From assembly GCF_002803085.1 (NCBI RefSeq), contig NZ_NNBJ01000003.1, positions 62,001-126,000 on the forward strand: a DNA stretch of 64,000 nucleotides, read 5' to 3'. This stretch comes from Streptomyces sp. CB01201. Its GTDB lineage: Bacteria > Actinomycetota > Actinomycetes > Streptomycetales > Streptomycetaceae. The notes under the pieces were generated by a model that was given only the letters and a program-made list of their open reading frames with translations, made no database searches and had not been told where the DNA came from. Each line of letters begins with the position of its first letter. Positions within the stretch are counted from its first letter, which is position 1. A program made the translations under genes and the position numbers. This document shows, one piece after another, positions 23,934-31,795 of this stretch.

Positions 23934-24615
23934 GCGGCCCGGTCGGGGCGAACCCCGCGCGCAGGGCGGCTGCCAGGTCGTCGCCGCTCTCGTAGCCGAC
24001 GACCTCACGGCCCGGCCACAGCCGGGCGACGGTGGCGAGGCAGCCGGCCCAGGCCGCGTCCTGGTCGCCGTCGACGGCGTACAGGTTGGAGATTCCCACG
24101 ACGTCCCCGCTCCGGCTGGCGACGGCACCCGCGGTCGCCTCTCCTCGCTCGTCGTAGTCCACCAGGAAGGTGTGACCGGGGTCGGCGAGCAGCGCGGGCG
24201 GGAAGAGGCCCTCGCTCCCGCCGTCGGACCACGCCCGCTCCCAGGCGGTCAACTCGCCCTCGCCGTCGACGAGTTGCCAGCTCCTGCCGGAGGCCTCGGG
24301 GGGCGTGTGATGGATCCACCGCGCCTCGAAGAGGACCTCGAAGCCGTCGTCGCCCAGATCGAGCGTTGCGAAGCTGTCCTTCACCGAGGCGCCGGGGGCG
24401 GTGAGGTCGATGCGGCCGAGGATGTCACCGGGCGAGGCCTCGGGGGTGAGCGTCACGGCGTCGGGATAGTAGAGCGGGGTGCGGCGCGGGCTGGTCCAGG
24501 CGTACGGGCCCGCGTCCCCCGTGATGCCGTGTGCGCGGCAGAGGGCGGCACACCAGTCGGCGTTGTTGCGGGCGGCGGCGCGCGCCTGCGGGGTCGGGTG
24601 GCTGCTCGTGGTCAC
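23908..24615 (-). CDS. GNAT-like acetyltransferase family protein
   Basis: A 235-aa cytoplasmic protein. The second half (about residues 140-230) resembles a GNAT fold: a strand-turn GHTFLVDYDERGEATAGAVAS, the segment VVGISNLYAVDGD and a final strand with YESGDDLAAALRAGFAPTGPLRVWL, where a GF before the last strands is typical of GNAT C-termini. The acetyl-CoA loop is poorly conserved, so activity is uncertain. The N-terminal half does not resemble anything I know. It overlaps the preceding opposing gene at the 3' ends. Confidence 0.65.
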   Translation of the reverse strand: MTTSSHPTPQARAAARNNADWCAALCRAHGITGDAGPYAWTSPRRTPLYYPDAVTLTPEASPGDILGRIDLTAPGASVKDSFATLDLGDDGFEVLFEARWIHHTPPEASGRSWQLVDGEGELTAWERAWSDGGSEGLFPPALLADPGHTFLVDYDERGEATAGAVASRSGDVVGISNLYAVDGDQDAAWAGCLATVARLWPGREVVGYESGDDLAAALRAGFAPTGPLRVWLRPS

Positions 24616-24658
24616 GGCCCGATCCTGCCTTGCCCGGCCGGGCCGCGACCAGCGGATT

Positions 24659-25786
24659 TCACGCGTCGAGCGGGGCGGTGCGCGGGGCGTCGAGCGGGGC
24701 GTCGAGCGGGGCGTCCGCGTCGAGCGTCGGGTAGTCGAGGTAGCCGCGGTCGTCGCCGCCGAAGAAGGTCGACGGGTCGGGGGCGTTGAAGGGGCCGCCC
24801 GCGCGCAGCCGGGCCGGCAGGTCCGGGTTGGCGAGGAAGAGCGCGCCGTAGGAGATGAGGTCGGCGGTGCCGTCCTCGATCAGGGTGAGCGCGTCCGGCC
24901 CGGTGGGTCCTTCGGTGGCCGCGTTGAGGACGAACACGCCGGAGAACGCCTTGCGCAGCCGGAGCGTCAACTCGCGCTGCTGCGGGGCGACTTCGAGGAC
25001 GTGCAGATAGGCGAGGCCGAGGGGTTCGAGGGCGGCCACCAGGGCGGTGTAGACCGGCTCGGGCTCGGGCTCCACGGTGCCGTTGTACGGGTTGCCGGGC
25101 GAGAGGCGGATCGCGGTGCGCTCGGGGCCGATCGCGGCGGCCACGGCCTTCGTCACCTCGACGGCGAACCGGATGTGCCCCTCGACGGACCCGCCCCAGC
25201 CGTCCTCACGCACATTGGAGTTGGGCGCGAGGAACTGGTGGATGAGGTAGCCGTTGGCGCCGTGCAGTTCGACACCGTCGAAGCCGGCCTCGATCGCGTT
25301 GCGCGCGGCGGCCGCGAAGTCGCCGATGGTGACCTGGATCTGGTCCTCGCTGAGCGCCTGCGGGGTGATGAAGGGCTTGGGCCCCTCGTGCGTGAAGACC
25401 TGCCCCTCGGCGGCCACCGCGGACGGGCCCACGTTGATCAGGTCGCCGGGCAGCAGGTCGGGGTGCCCGATCCGGCCCGCGTGCATCAGCTGGGCGAAGA
25501 TCCGGCCGCCCTTGGCGTGCACCGCGTCGGTGACCTTGCGCCAGGCCGCGATCTGCTCGTCGCTGTGCAGGCCCGGGGTGTCGGGGTAGCCCTGTCCGAC
25601 CACGGAGGGCTGGACGCCCTCGGTGATCAGCAGCCCGGCGGAGGCGCGCTGGGCGTAGTACTCGGCGGTCGACGCGGTGGGCGAGTTGCCCGGTCCGGTG
25701 GCGCGGCTGCGCGTCATGGGGGCCAGGGCGATGCGGTTGGTGAGCGGGGTGCCGGCCAGGTCGATCGAGTCGAAAGCGGTGGTCAC
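24659..25786 (-). CDS. Old yellow enzyme family NADH:flavin oxidoreductase/alkene reductase
   Basis: A 375-aa FMN-dependent TIM barrel of the old yellow enzyme family (NemA/OPR type), reducing activated alkenes, nitro compounds or electrophiles with NAD(P)H. Motifs: RIALAPMTRSRA at the N-terminus, QLMHAGRIGHP, VELHGANGYLIHQFL with the substrate-binding His-x-x-Asn, and ISYGALFLANPDLPARL near the C-terminus. GTG 25786 is preceded by GGAGG with six-base spacing. After the usual C-terminus comes a short repeated Asp-Ala-Pro-Leu tail. Divergent from a MarR gene with an inverted pair of shared sites between, so repression by that MarR is likely, with electrophiles as probable inducers. Confidence 0.9.
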   Translation of the reverse strand: MTTAFDSIDLAGTPLTNRIALAPMTRSRATGPGNSPTASTAEYYAQRASAGLLITEGVQPSVVGQGYPDTPGLHSDEQIAAWRKVTDAVHAKGGRIFAQLMHAGRIGHPDLLPGDLINVGPSAVAAEGQVFTHEGPKPFITPQALSEDQIQVTIGDFAAAARNAIEAGFDGVELHGANGYLIHQFLAPNSNVREDGWGGSVEGHIRFAVEVTKAVAAAIGPERTAIRLSPGNPYNGTVEPEPEPVYTALVAALEPLGLAYLHVLEVAPQQRELTLRLRKAFSGVFVLNAATEGPTGPDALTLIEDGTADLISYGALFLANPDLPARLRAGGPFNAPDPSTFFGGDDRGYLDYPTLDADAPLDAPLDAPRTAPLDA

Positions 25787-25862
25787 AGCGGCCTCCAGGG
25801 AGACAGGAAGGGAGACGGAGGAAGGGCGGGAGGGGGCTGGAAGGCCCATCCGACGGTTTATG

Positions 25863-25917
25863 TGGTCGGCCAAGTATCGGCGCCGAAAACCACTGTAACG
25901 CATTACTTGGCCGACCA
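25863..25917. promoter_or_regulatory. Inverted pair of 14-bp sites between the OYE and marR genes
   Basis: TGGTCGGCCAAGTA at 25863-25876 recurs as its exact reverse complement TACTTGGCCGACCA at 25904-25917, 16 bases before the marR start. The second site extends into an internal imperfect palindrome (TTACTTGG ... CCAAGGTAA). The layout suggests one operator for each divergent promoter, bound by the MarR protein. Confidence 0.7.
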
Positions 25918-25932
25918 AGGTAATCTGGTCGC

Positions 25933-26487
25933 ATGACCTCCGACGACCCCGTCTGTACCGACCACCCCCATCTGCCGAGCGCGGCCCGCGGCGGCCCGTT
26001 CAGCCATGCGGTCTCCCGGGTGGCCCGGCTGCACCGCATCGCCGCGGGCCGTCAGCTGCGCTCCATCGGGCTCTACCCGGGGCAGGAGCTCCTGATGATG
26101 CACCTGTGGGACGCGGGGGCGGCGCGCCAGTCCGAGCTGATCAAGCTCCTTGAGCTCGACCCGTCGACGGTCACCAAGATGCTCCAGCGCCTGGAGCAGG
26201 CCGGCTATGTGCGGCGCAGCCCCGACCCGAAGGACCGGCGCGCCTCGCTGGTCGAGGCCACCGACGACGGCTGCGTACTGCACGAGCGCGTGAAGCGGGC
26301 CTGGACGGACCTGGAGGAGCAGACCCTCGCGGGCCTGGACGCGGACGAACGGGCCGCGCTGGCAAGGCTGTTGGGGAAGGTGGAGGCCAACCTGTGCCGC
26401 TCGGCGGGCACCCCGGCCGACTGCGGGGGCGCGCCGCCCCGCGCGAGCGAGCCGTCCTGCGCGAGCGAGCCGTCCTGCGGGGAGTGA
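25933..26487 (+). CDS. MarR family transcriptional regulator
   Basis: A 184-aa winged-helix regulator. The DNA-binding part is RQSELIKLLELDPSTVTKMLQRLEQAGYVRRSPDPKDRRASLVEATDDG (about residues 58-110), with the wing arginines in DPKDRRAS. Helices on both sides form the dimer. The C-terminus carries a Pro/Ser/Cys-rich tail in which the hexapeptide ASEPSC occurs twice in tandem (an 18-bp direct repeat); three or more cysteines there could sense oxidants or electrophiles, which is speculative. It is divergent from the old yellow enzyme gene and probably autoregulates and represses it. Confidence 0.88.
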   Translation: MTSDDPVCTDHPHLPSAARGGPFSHAVSRVARLHRIAAGRQLRSIGLYPGQELLMMHLWDAGAARQSELIKLLELDPSTVTKMLQRLEQAGYVRRSPDPKDRRASLVEATDDGCVLHERVKRAWTDLEEQTLAGLDADERAALARLLGKVEANLCRSAGTPADCGGAPPRASEPSCASEPSCGE

Positions 26488-26495
26488 CGGCGCGC

Positions 26496-26528
26496 GTCCG
26501 GCCGGTGCGCGAACTCCCCCGGCCGGAC
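26496..26528 (+). terminator. Bidirectional hairpin between marR and the opposing class V gene
   Basis: A perfect 9-bp inverted repeat, GTCCGGCCG at 26496-26504 and CGGCCGGAC at 26520-26528, sits in the 48-base gap between convergent genes. Confidence 0.6.
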
Positions 26529-26535
26529 GGGCACT

Positions 26536-27585
26536 TCAGCGAGTGGGCAGCAGATCGAGGAGCCGGTCCACATCCTCGGCCGAGCTGTACAGGTGGAAGG
26601 CCGCGCGCAGATTCCCGGCGCGGTTGGAGAGCTCGACGCCCGCGCGGCTCAGCTCCTCCTGATGGCGGCCGAGGCCCGGAACCGCCACGATCGCCGAGCC
26701 GGGCGCGGTCACCGGCTCGTAGCCGAGCGGAGCGAGGCCGTCCCGGAAGCGGTCGGCGAGCGCGGTGTTGTGGGCGTGGATGCGCTCGATGCCCAGCTCC
26801 TCGACGAGGGCCAGGGAGTGCCGGCCTCCGGTGTACGAGAACAGGGCCGGGCTCTCGTCGAACCGCCGTGCGGAACGGGCGAGTTCGTCGATGGGGCCGT
26901 AGCAGGCGTCCCAGGGCTGCTCCCCCGCAACCCAGCCGGCGAAGATCGGGTTCAGGTCGCCGAGGTCGTCGGGGACGGTGAGGAAGGCGACCCCGCGCGG
27001 GGCGGTCAGCCATTTGAAGCCGACCGTCACGGTGTAGTCGTACGCCCCCGCGTCCACCGGGTACCAACCCGCACCCTGGGACACGTCGATCAGCGTCCGG
27101 GCGCCGTGGGCGCGGGCGGCCGCGCGGATCGCGGCGAGGTCCGCGATGCGCCCGTCGGCGGACTGCACCGCACTGACCGCGACCAGGGCCGTGCCGGGCC
27201 GCACCGCCTCGGCGAGCCGCTCCAGCGGAACGGTGCGCACCTTCAGGTCGCGGCGCATGTGGAACGGGTTCACCACGGAGCTGAAGTCGGCCTCGGCGAC
27301 GAGGACTTCGCCGCCCTCGGGCAGGGAGGCGGCGACGAGACCGGTGTAGACGGCGACGGAGGCGCCGGTCGCCACCCGCCGCACGGGCACGCCGACGAGC
27401 CGGGCGTAGGTGGCGCGGGCCGCCTCCACATCGCCGAACATGTCGGTGGGCCGGCCCGCCGCCGATGCGGCCACGGCTTCACCCATGGCCGCCACGGTCC
27501 GGGCCGGCAGCAGCCCGGTGCTCGCGGTGTTGAGGTAGGTGGTCTGCGGCGCGAACTCGCCGCGCGCGAGGGAGTCCAGTTCCAT
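26536..27585 (-). CDS. Class V aminotransferase-fold PLP enzyme (cysteine desulfurase/isopenicillin epimerase-like)
   Basis: A 349-aa PLP-dependent protein of the class V group. It has YLNTASTGLLP at the N-terminus, the PLP aspartate in TLIDVSQGAGWYPVD, the Schiff-base lysine in TVGFKWLTAPRG and a late LSNRAGNLRAAFHLY segment with the substrate-binding arginine. The lack of a cysteine-bearing loop argues against a true cysteine desulfurase; similarity to isopenicillin-N-epimerase-like and kynureninase-like proteins is better. Reaction unknown. The start ATG 27585 has GGTGGAG upstream. A LysR-like palindrome lies about 60 bases upstream. Confidence 0.83.
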   Translation of the reverse strand: MELDSLARGEFAPQTTYLNTASTGLLPARTVAAMGEAVAASAAGRPTDMFGDVEAARATYARLVGVPVRRVATGASVAVYTGLVAASLPEGGEVLVAEADFSSVVNPFHMRRDLKVRTVPLERLAEAVRPGTALVAVSAVQSADGRIADLAAIRAAARAHGARTLIDVSQGAGWYPVDAGAYDYTVTVGFKWLTAPRGVAFLTVPDDLGDLNPIFAGWVAGEQPWDACYGPIDELARSARRFDESPALFSYTGGRHSLALVEELGIERIHAHNTALADRFRDGLAPLGYEPVTAPGSAIVAVPGLGRHQEELSRAGVELSNRAGNLRAAFHLYSSAEDVDRLLDLLPTR

Positions 27586-27644
27586 GGCTCCACCCTGAAT
27601 CCCCGACAACCCCAAGTCAATTGGGCAAAATCGTCGGATACCCC

Positions 27645-27657
27645 TAAGCGATGCTTA
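27645..27657. promoter_or_regulatory. LysR-type palindrome TAAGC-GAT-GCTTA
   Basis: A perfect 5-3-5 palindrome, of the ATAAGC-type site bound by many LysR regulators, upstream of the class V PLP gene. A related imperfect copy (TAAGCGATACTAA) occurs at 55341-55353 before dapA. No LysR gene is present in the window. Confidence 0.4.
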
Positions 27658-27692
27658 TGAAAAGCGCCCAGGGGCCGGGCCGACGGGACGGA

Positions 27693-28406
27693 TCAGCGCG
27701 GAACCTCGCACCCTTCCGGCCCACAGGCCTCCGCGTCGCCCTCGACGGTCTTGAGGGCCGGTACCGGGGTGCGCTCCCGCCAGGCCTGCTCCAGGGCCTG
27801 GGTGAAGACCTCGGCGGGCTGGCCGCCGGAGATGCCGTACTTGCGGTCGATCACGAAGAACGGGACGGCGTTGGCGCCGAGCTCGGCCGCCTCGCGCTCA
27901 TCGGCGCGCACCTCGTCGGCGTATGCGCTCTCGTCGGCGAGGACCGCACGGACCTCGGCCTCTTCCAGCCCCGCCTCGACCGCGATGGCGGCCAGGGCCT
28001 CGGCGTCGAAGACGGAACGCTCCTCGGCGAAGTTGGCCCGGTAGGCCAGGTCGAGCAGCTCGCTCTGGCGCCCGCGCGCCTTCGCCAGGTGCAGGACGCG
28101 GTGGATGTCGAAGGTGTTCCCGTGGTCACGCCCGTCGGCGAGGTAGCCGAGGCCTTCGGCGTGCGCGTTGGCGGCGACATTGGCCTCCATGGCACGGGCC
28201 TCCTCCAGGGTGCGCCCGTACTTCTTGGCCAGCATCGGAATCACCGGGTCGACATCGCCCTTGGGCCGGTTCGGGTCGAGCTCGAAGGAGCGGTGGACCA
28301 CCTCGATGTCGTCCCCGTGGGCGAACTCCGCCAGGCCCTTCTCGAACCGGGCCTTGCCGATGTAGCACCACGGGCAGGCGATGTCGCTCCAGATCTCGAC
28401 GCGCAT
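27693..28406 (-). CDS. DsbA family oxidoreductase (FrnE-like)
   Basis: A 237-aa cytoplasmic thioredoxin-fold protein of the FrnE/DsbA-like group. The active site CPWC appears in WSDIACPWCYIGKARFEKGL at the start, the helical insertion spans the middle, and the cis-proline loop is NAVPFFVIDRKYGISG. The C-terminus ends with a second cysteine pair, CGPEGC, which is reminiscent of the extra redox pair in some FrnE proteins. No signal peptide, so it is not a periplasmic-type DsbA; thiol-disulfide exchange or isomerisation of small molecules or proteins in the cytoplasm is likely. Confidence 0.9.
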   Translation of the reverse strand: MRVEIWSDIACPWCYIGKARFEKGLAEFAHGDDIEVVHRSFELDPNRPKGDVDPVIPMLAKKYGRTLEEARAMEANVAANAHAEGLGYLADGRDHGNTFDIHRVLHLAKARGRQSELLDLAYRANFAEERSVFDAEALAAIAVEAGLEEAEVRAVLADESAYADEVRADEREAAELGANAVPFFVIDRKYGISGGQPAEVFTQALEQAWRERTPVPALKTVEGDAEACGPEGCEVPR

Positions 28407-28537
28407 GTCACTTCTCTCAGTTTGTTGAAGGTCGTACGTTCCCCGTCAACGCGTGCACCTTCCGCCCCATTCCCGCTCGGCCCGCGGCACGGTTCGGGCC
28501 CTGTCGCGAGCCTGCCCCGCTCGGGCCGCCGCAGGGA

Positions 28538-29497
28538 TCAGGCCGCCACCGTGAGCCTGCTGAAGGTGGCCCGGTAGGCGGTCGGGGTCAGGCCGGTGCG
28601 GCGGACGAGATGGGCGCGCAGGGAGTCGGCGGTGCCCAGGCCACTGGCCGTGGCGATCCGGTCCATGGGCAGGCCGGTCGTCTCCAGGAGTTCCTTGGCC
28701 CGCTCGATGCGCTGGTGGAGGAGCCATTGCAGCGGGCTCACGCCGCTCTCGGCGTGGAAGCGCCGGGTCAGGGTGCGCACGCTGACGCCCGCGTGCCGGG
28801 CCAGGTCGGTCAGGGTGAGCGGCTTGTCGAGGTTGCGCATCGCCCAGCCGCGGGTGTCCGCGCAGACCTCCCCGCGCTCGGCGGGCAGCGGGGTCTGGGT
28901 GAACTGGGTCTGACCGCCCGGCCGCACCGGCGCGACCAGCGCACCGCGGGCCACCGCGTTGGCGACGGCGGCGCCGTAGTCGGTGCGGATGATGTGCAGG
29001 CACAGGTCGATCCCGGCGGCGTATCCGGAGGACGTCATCACATTGCCGTCCTGGACATACAGGACGTCGCCCTTGAGATCGAGCGCCGGATAGCGCCTGC
29101 GCAGCTCCTCGGCCAGCTCCCAGTACGTGGTGGCGCTGCGCCCGTCCAGCAGCCCGGCCTCGGCCAGCACGAAGGCGCCGCTGCAGATGGACGCGACGCG
29201 CCCGCCCGCCGCCGCGGCGCGGCCGACCGCGGCCACCGTGCGGGGGTCCGGCTCGTAGCGCTCCCCGGTGCCCGCGACGAGGACCGTGTCGGCGCCCTCG
29301 ACCGCCTCCAGACCCCGGCCCACGTACAGATCGAGCCCGCCCGTCGTGGCGATCGGGCCGGGCTCGGGGGTGCACACGATCACCTCGTAGCCGGGACCGC
29401 CGTCCACCTCGACCTTCCCGAACAGCAGCTCCGGGATGGCGAGGTTGAACATCGAGACGGGCGAGGGCGCGATGACGGCGACCCGGTGCAGCGGCAT
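28538..29497 (-). CDS. GlxA family transcriptional regulator (DJ-1/PfpI domain plus AraC HTH)
   Basis: A 319-aa regulator. Residues about 1-180 are a class I glutamine-amidotransferase-like/DJ-1 domain (VAVIAPSPVSMFNLAIPELLFG, then ICSGAFVLAEAGLLDGRSATTYW with the nucleophile-elbow Cys). Residues about 225-319 form the AraC-type double helix-turn-helix (LTLTDLARHAGVSVRTLTRRFHAESG and MDRIATASGLGTADSLRAHLVRRTGLTPTAYR). It is divergent from an MFS exporter gene with 70 bases between, so it probably controls it; the ligand is unknown. ATG 29497 gives the standard family start. Confidence 0.9.
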   Translation of the reverse strand: MPLHRVAVIAPSPVSMFNLAIPELLFGKVEVDGGPGYEVIVCTPEPGPIATTGGLDLYVGRGLEAVEGADTVLVAGTGERYEPDPRTVAAVGRAAAAGGRVASICSGAFVLAEAGLLDGRSATTYWELAEELRRRYPALDLKGDVLYVQDGNVMTSSGYAAGIDLCLHIIRTDYGAAVANAVARGALVAPVRPGGQTQFTQTPLPAERGEVCADTRGWAMRNLDKPLTLTDLARHAGVSVRTLTRRFHAESGVSPLQWLLHQRIERAKELLETTGLPMDRIATASGLGTADSLRAHLVRRTGLTPTAYRATFSRLTVAA

Positions 29498-29567
29498 GGC
29501 CAGAACCTCCGGACGTATGGCATTCGGGCCACTACTGTACGCGTCGCGCACTCGCCAAGCTGGGGGC

Positions 29568-30959
29568 ATGCCAGCGAACACCGCACTCCAAACCACGCCC
29601 GCCGAAGGCCAGTTGGCCCACGAGCCGTCCGGCGGCCCCTCCCCCGCCCTCACCCTGACCGCCGCCCTGCTCGGCTTCGCCCTGATCACCTTGGACGCCT
29701 CCGTGGTGAACGTCGCGCTGCCCGCCATCGGCGGCGACCTCGGCGGCGGCATGTCCGGGCTCCAGTGGGTGGTGGACGCCTACACGCTCACCTTCGCCGC
29801 GCTGATGCTGTCGACCGGCGCCTTCGCCGACCGGATCGGCTCGGCGAAGGCGTACGCGCTCGGCACGGTCGTCTTCACCCTGGCCTCGGCGGCCTGCGGC
29901 CTGGCCCCCGGCCTCGGCGTGCTGATCGGCGCCCGGGTCGTGCAGGGCGCGGCGGCCGCGGTGGTGCTGCCCGCCTCGCTCGCCCTGGTGCGCCAGGCCT
30001 ACCCGGACCCGGAGCGCCGGGCCAGGGCGGTGGCGATGTGGGCGGCCGGGGGTTCGGTGGCGGTCGCGCTCGGCCCGGTCGCGGGCGGCGCGCTGACCAC
30101 CGCCTGGGGCTGGCGGGGCATCTTCTTCATCAACCTGCCGCTCGGCCTCGCGGCCCTCGCCCTCACCGCCCGCGCCCCGCGCACCGGGCGCCGCCCCGCA
30201 CCGCTCGACCTGCCGGGCCAGCTGACGGCCGTGGTGGCACTGTCCGCACTCGCCTTCGCGGTGATCGAGCAGGGTGCGGTACGCGTGGTGGCGGGCGGGC
30301 TCGCGGTCGCCGCGGGGCTCGCGTTCTGGCTCGTCGAGCGGCGTGTGGCGCACCCGGTGGTGCCGCTCGGCCTCTTCCGCCGCCGGACCGTGGCCGTCGC
30401 GATGGGCGCGGGCGCGGCGGCCAGCGTCGCGTTCTACGGGGTGGTGTTCGTCTTCAGCCTGTACTTCCAGCGGGTGCGGGGCGAGTCCGCGCTGACGGCG
30501 GGGCTGATGTTCCTGCCGATGACGGTACTGATCCCGGTCATGAACGTGCTGTCCGGAAGGCTCTCGAACCGCTTCGGCCCGCGTGTGCCCCTGCTCGTCG
30601 GCCAACTCACGGCCCTGGTTGGCCTGTTGGTGCTGCTGCTCGCCGACGAGCACACGCCGACGCTGCTCACCGCGTTCCTGATGGTGCCGCTCGCCCTCGG
30701 CTGCGGCATCTCGGTGCCCGCGCTCACCGCCGCGATGATGGAGGCGCTGCCGCGGGAGCGGGCGGGGTTGGCGGCGGGGGTGCTGAACGCCGGCCGGCAG
30801 GTCGCGGGTGCGCTCAGCATCGCGGTGTTCGGCTCCCTCGTCGCGGGCTCCGCGGGCTTCGTTCCCGGCCTGCGGCTCGGCCTGCTCCTTGCGGCGGCGC
30901 TGTTCGCGGTGGCGGCGGTGGGAACGGTGCGGCTTCCCCGTGGGGGCTTGGGGGGCTGA
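29568..30959 (+). CDS. MFS transporter, DHA2 (EmrB/QacA) family drug exporter
   Basis: A 463-aa proton-coupled exporter with about 14 transmembrane helices. The first helix carries the DHA2 motif LDASVVNVALPAIGGDLG, and motif A is seen in TGAFADRIGSAKAY; motif C-like sequence AVALGPVAGGALTTAWGWRGIFFINLPLG follows. The substrate is presumably a toxic organic compound. It is divergently oriented from the GlxA-family regulator gene, a frequent regulator/pump arrangement. ATG 29568 has GGGGG upstream. Downstream are dispersed palindromic repeats. Confidence 0.9.
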   Translation: MPANTALQTTPAEGQLAHEPSGGPSPALTLTAALLGFALITLDASVVNVALPAIGGDLGGGMSGLQWVVDAYTLTFAALMLSTGAFADRIGSAKAYALGTVVFTLASAACGLAPGLGVLIGARVVQGAAAAVVLPASLALVRQAYPDPERRARAVAMWAAGGSVAVALGPVAGGALTTAWGWRGIFFINLPLGLAALALTARAPRTGRRPAPLDLPGQLTAVVALSALAFAVIEQGAVRVVAGGLAVAAGLAFWLVERRVAHPVVPLGLFRRRTVAVAMGAGAAASVAFYGVVFVFSLYFQRVRGESALTAGLMFLPMTVLIPVMNVLSGRLSNRFGPRVPLLVGQLTALVGLLVLLLADEHTPTLLTAFLMVPLALGCGISVPALTAAMMEALPRERAGLAAGVLNAGRQVAGALSIAVFGSLVAGSAGFVPGLRLGLLLAAALFAVAAVGTVRLPRGGLGG

Positions 30960-30978
30960 GGCGCCCTGGGGCCCCGCC

Positions 30979-31183
30979 CCGGACCCCGTTCGCGCCTTGA
31001 GGGCGCTCGTCCTCAAGCGCCGGACAGGCTGAAGGTGCCTGTGCCGAGGGGCGCGGGATCGTGACCTGCGAAACTCCGCCGCGTGGGCGCGAACGGGCCC
31101 ACGGTCCGCAGCCGATCGACGCCGCACTTCAGCCCCTCCGGCGTTTGAGGAGCGGGGTCTGGGGCGGAGCCCCAGCGCCCCCG
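30979..31183. repeat. Dispersed palindromic repeat cluster between convergent genes
   Basis: Contains a copy of the CCTTGAGGGCGCTCGTCCTC element with the following CAAGCGCCGGACAGGCTGAAG (30984-31035), a degenerate copy of the GGGGCGCGGG...CCACGGTCCGCAGCC element (31053-31114), and CCCCTCCGGCGTTTGAGG plus a GGGGCGGAGCCCC hairpin (31133-31172). No gene is visible. Confidence 0.7.
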
Positions 31184-31795
31184 TCACGTGCCGTCGCGCA
31201 GATCGTCCGGCGCGTACCCCCGGAACTCGACGGAGTCGAAGGCCACCGCGCACCCCTCACCCGTGGGCGACTGCGCGAGGAACCCCACCCGGGCCACCGC
31301 GCTCTCCTGCGCCGTGCCGAGCGCGAAGACCCGTACGAACACCCAGCGTTCGCCGTCCACGGACGCGTGGAAGGCGAACGCCTTGCCCGTCCGGGTGACC
31401 CGGAGCCAGACGCTGTCCCCCTCCACCTCCCAGGAGTTCGCGTCGTCCGAGAGCCCCCGGGTGACGACCGTGCAGATGGTGGGCCGCCGCGGCGAGAGCT
31501 CCAGGCAGAGTTTGGCCCACTGCCGCTCCCCGACATGGACGTAGAGCACACCCGCGTCGAAGGGCGCCTCGAAGCCGACGGTGGCCCGCGCGATCAGCTG
31601 GAAGTCGCCCGCGGGGGCGGCCCCCAGCAGCCGGGGCGCGTCGGAGGCGGGCTCCAGGCCCTCCCCGGCGGGCGGCACGAACCGGTCCTGGCGGGCCCCG
31701 GCCCGTACCGACAGGACGCCGTCGTCGTACGTCCAGTCCGCCTCGGGCCCGAACGGCTCCAGCGGGAAGGGGAGTTCGGGCAGGCGCACGGTCAT
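31184..31795 (-). CDS. DUF1349 domain protein (concanavalin-like beta-sandwich)
   Basis: A 203-aa cytoplasmic protein of the DUF1349 family, a beta-sandwich related to regulation-of-enolase and laminarinase-like folds. Typical segments are DFQLIARATVGFEAPFDAGVLYVHVGERQWAKLCLE, VVTRGLSDDANSW and FAFHASVDGERWVFVRVF. The function of the family is unknown; a carbohydrate-related role is suggested by its fold. Its ATG overlaps the stop of the aldehyde dehydrogenase gene (ATGA), so the two are translationally coupled and probably serve the same sugar-acid pathway. Confidence 0.85.
   Translation of the reverse strand: MTVRLPELPFPLEPFGPEADWTYDDGVLSVRAGARQDRFVPPAGEGLEPASDAPRLLGAAPAGDFQLIARATVGFEAPFDAGVLYVHVGERQWAKLCLELSPRRPTICTVVTRGLSDDANSWEVEGDSVWLRVTRTGKAFAFHASVDGERWVFVRVFALGTAQESAVARVGFLAQSPTGEGCAVAFDSVEFRGYAPDDLRDGT

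Noticed and set aside
26448-26483. The ASEPSC repeat in the MarR tail as a functional motif
   Set aside because: It is a simple 18-bp duplication at a gene end and probably neutral, although its cysteines were noted.
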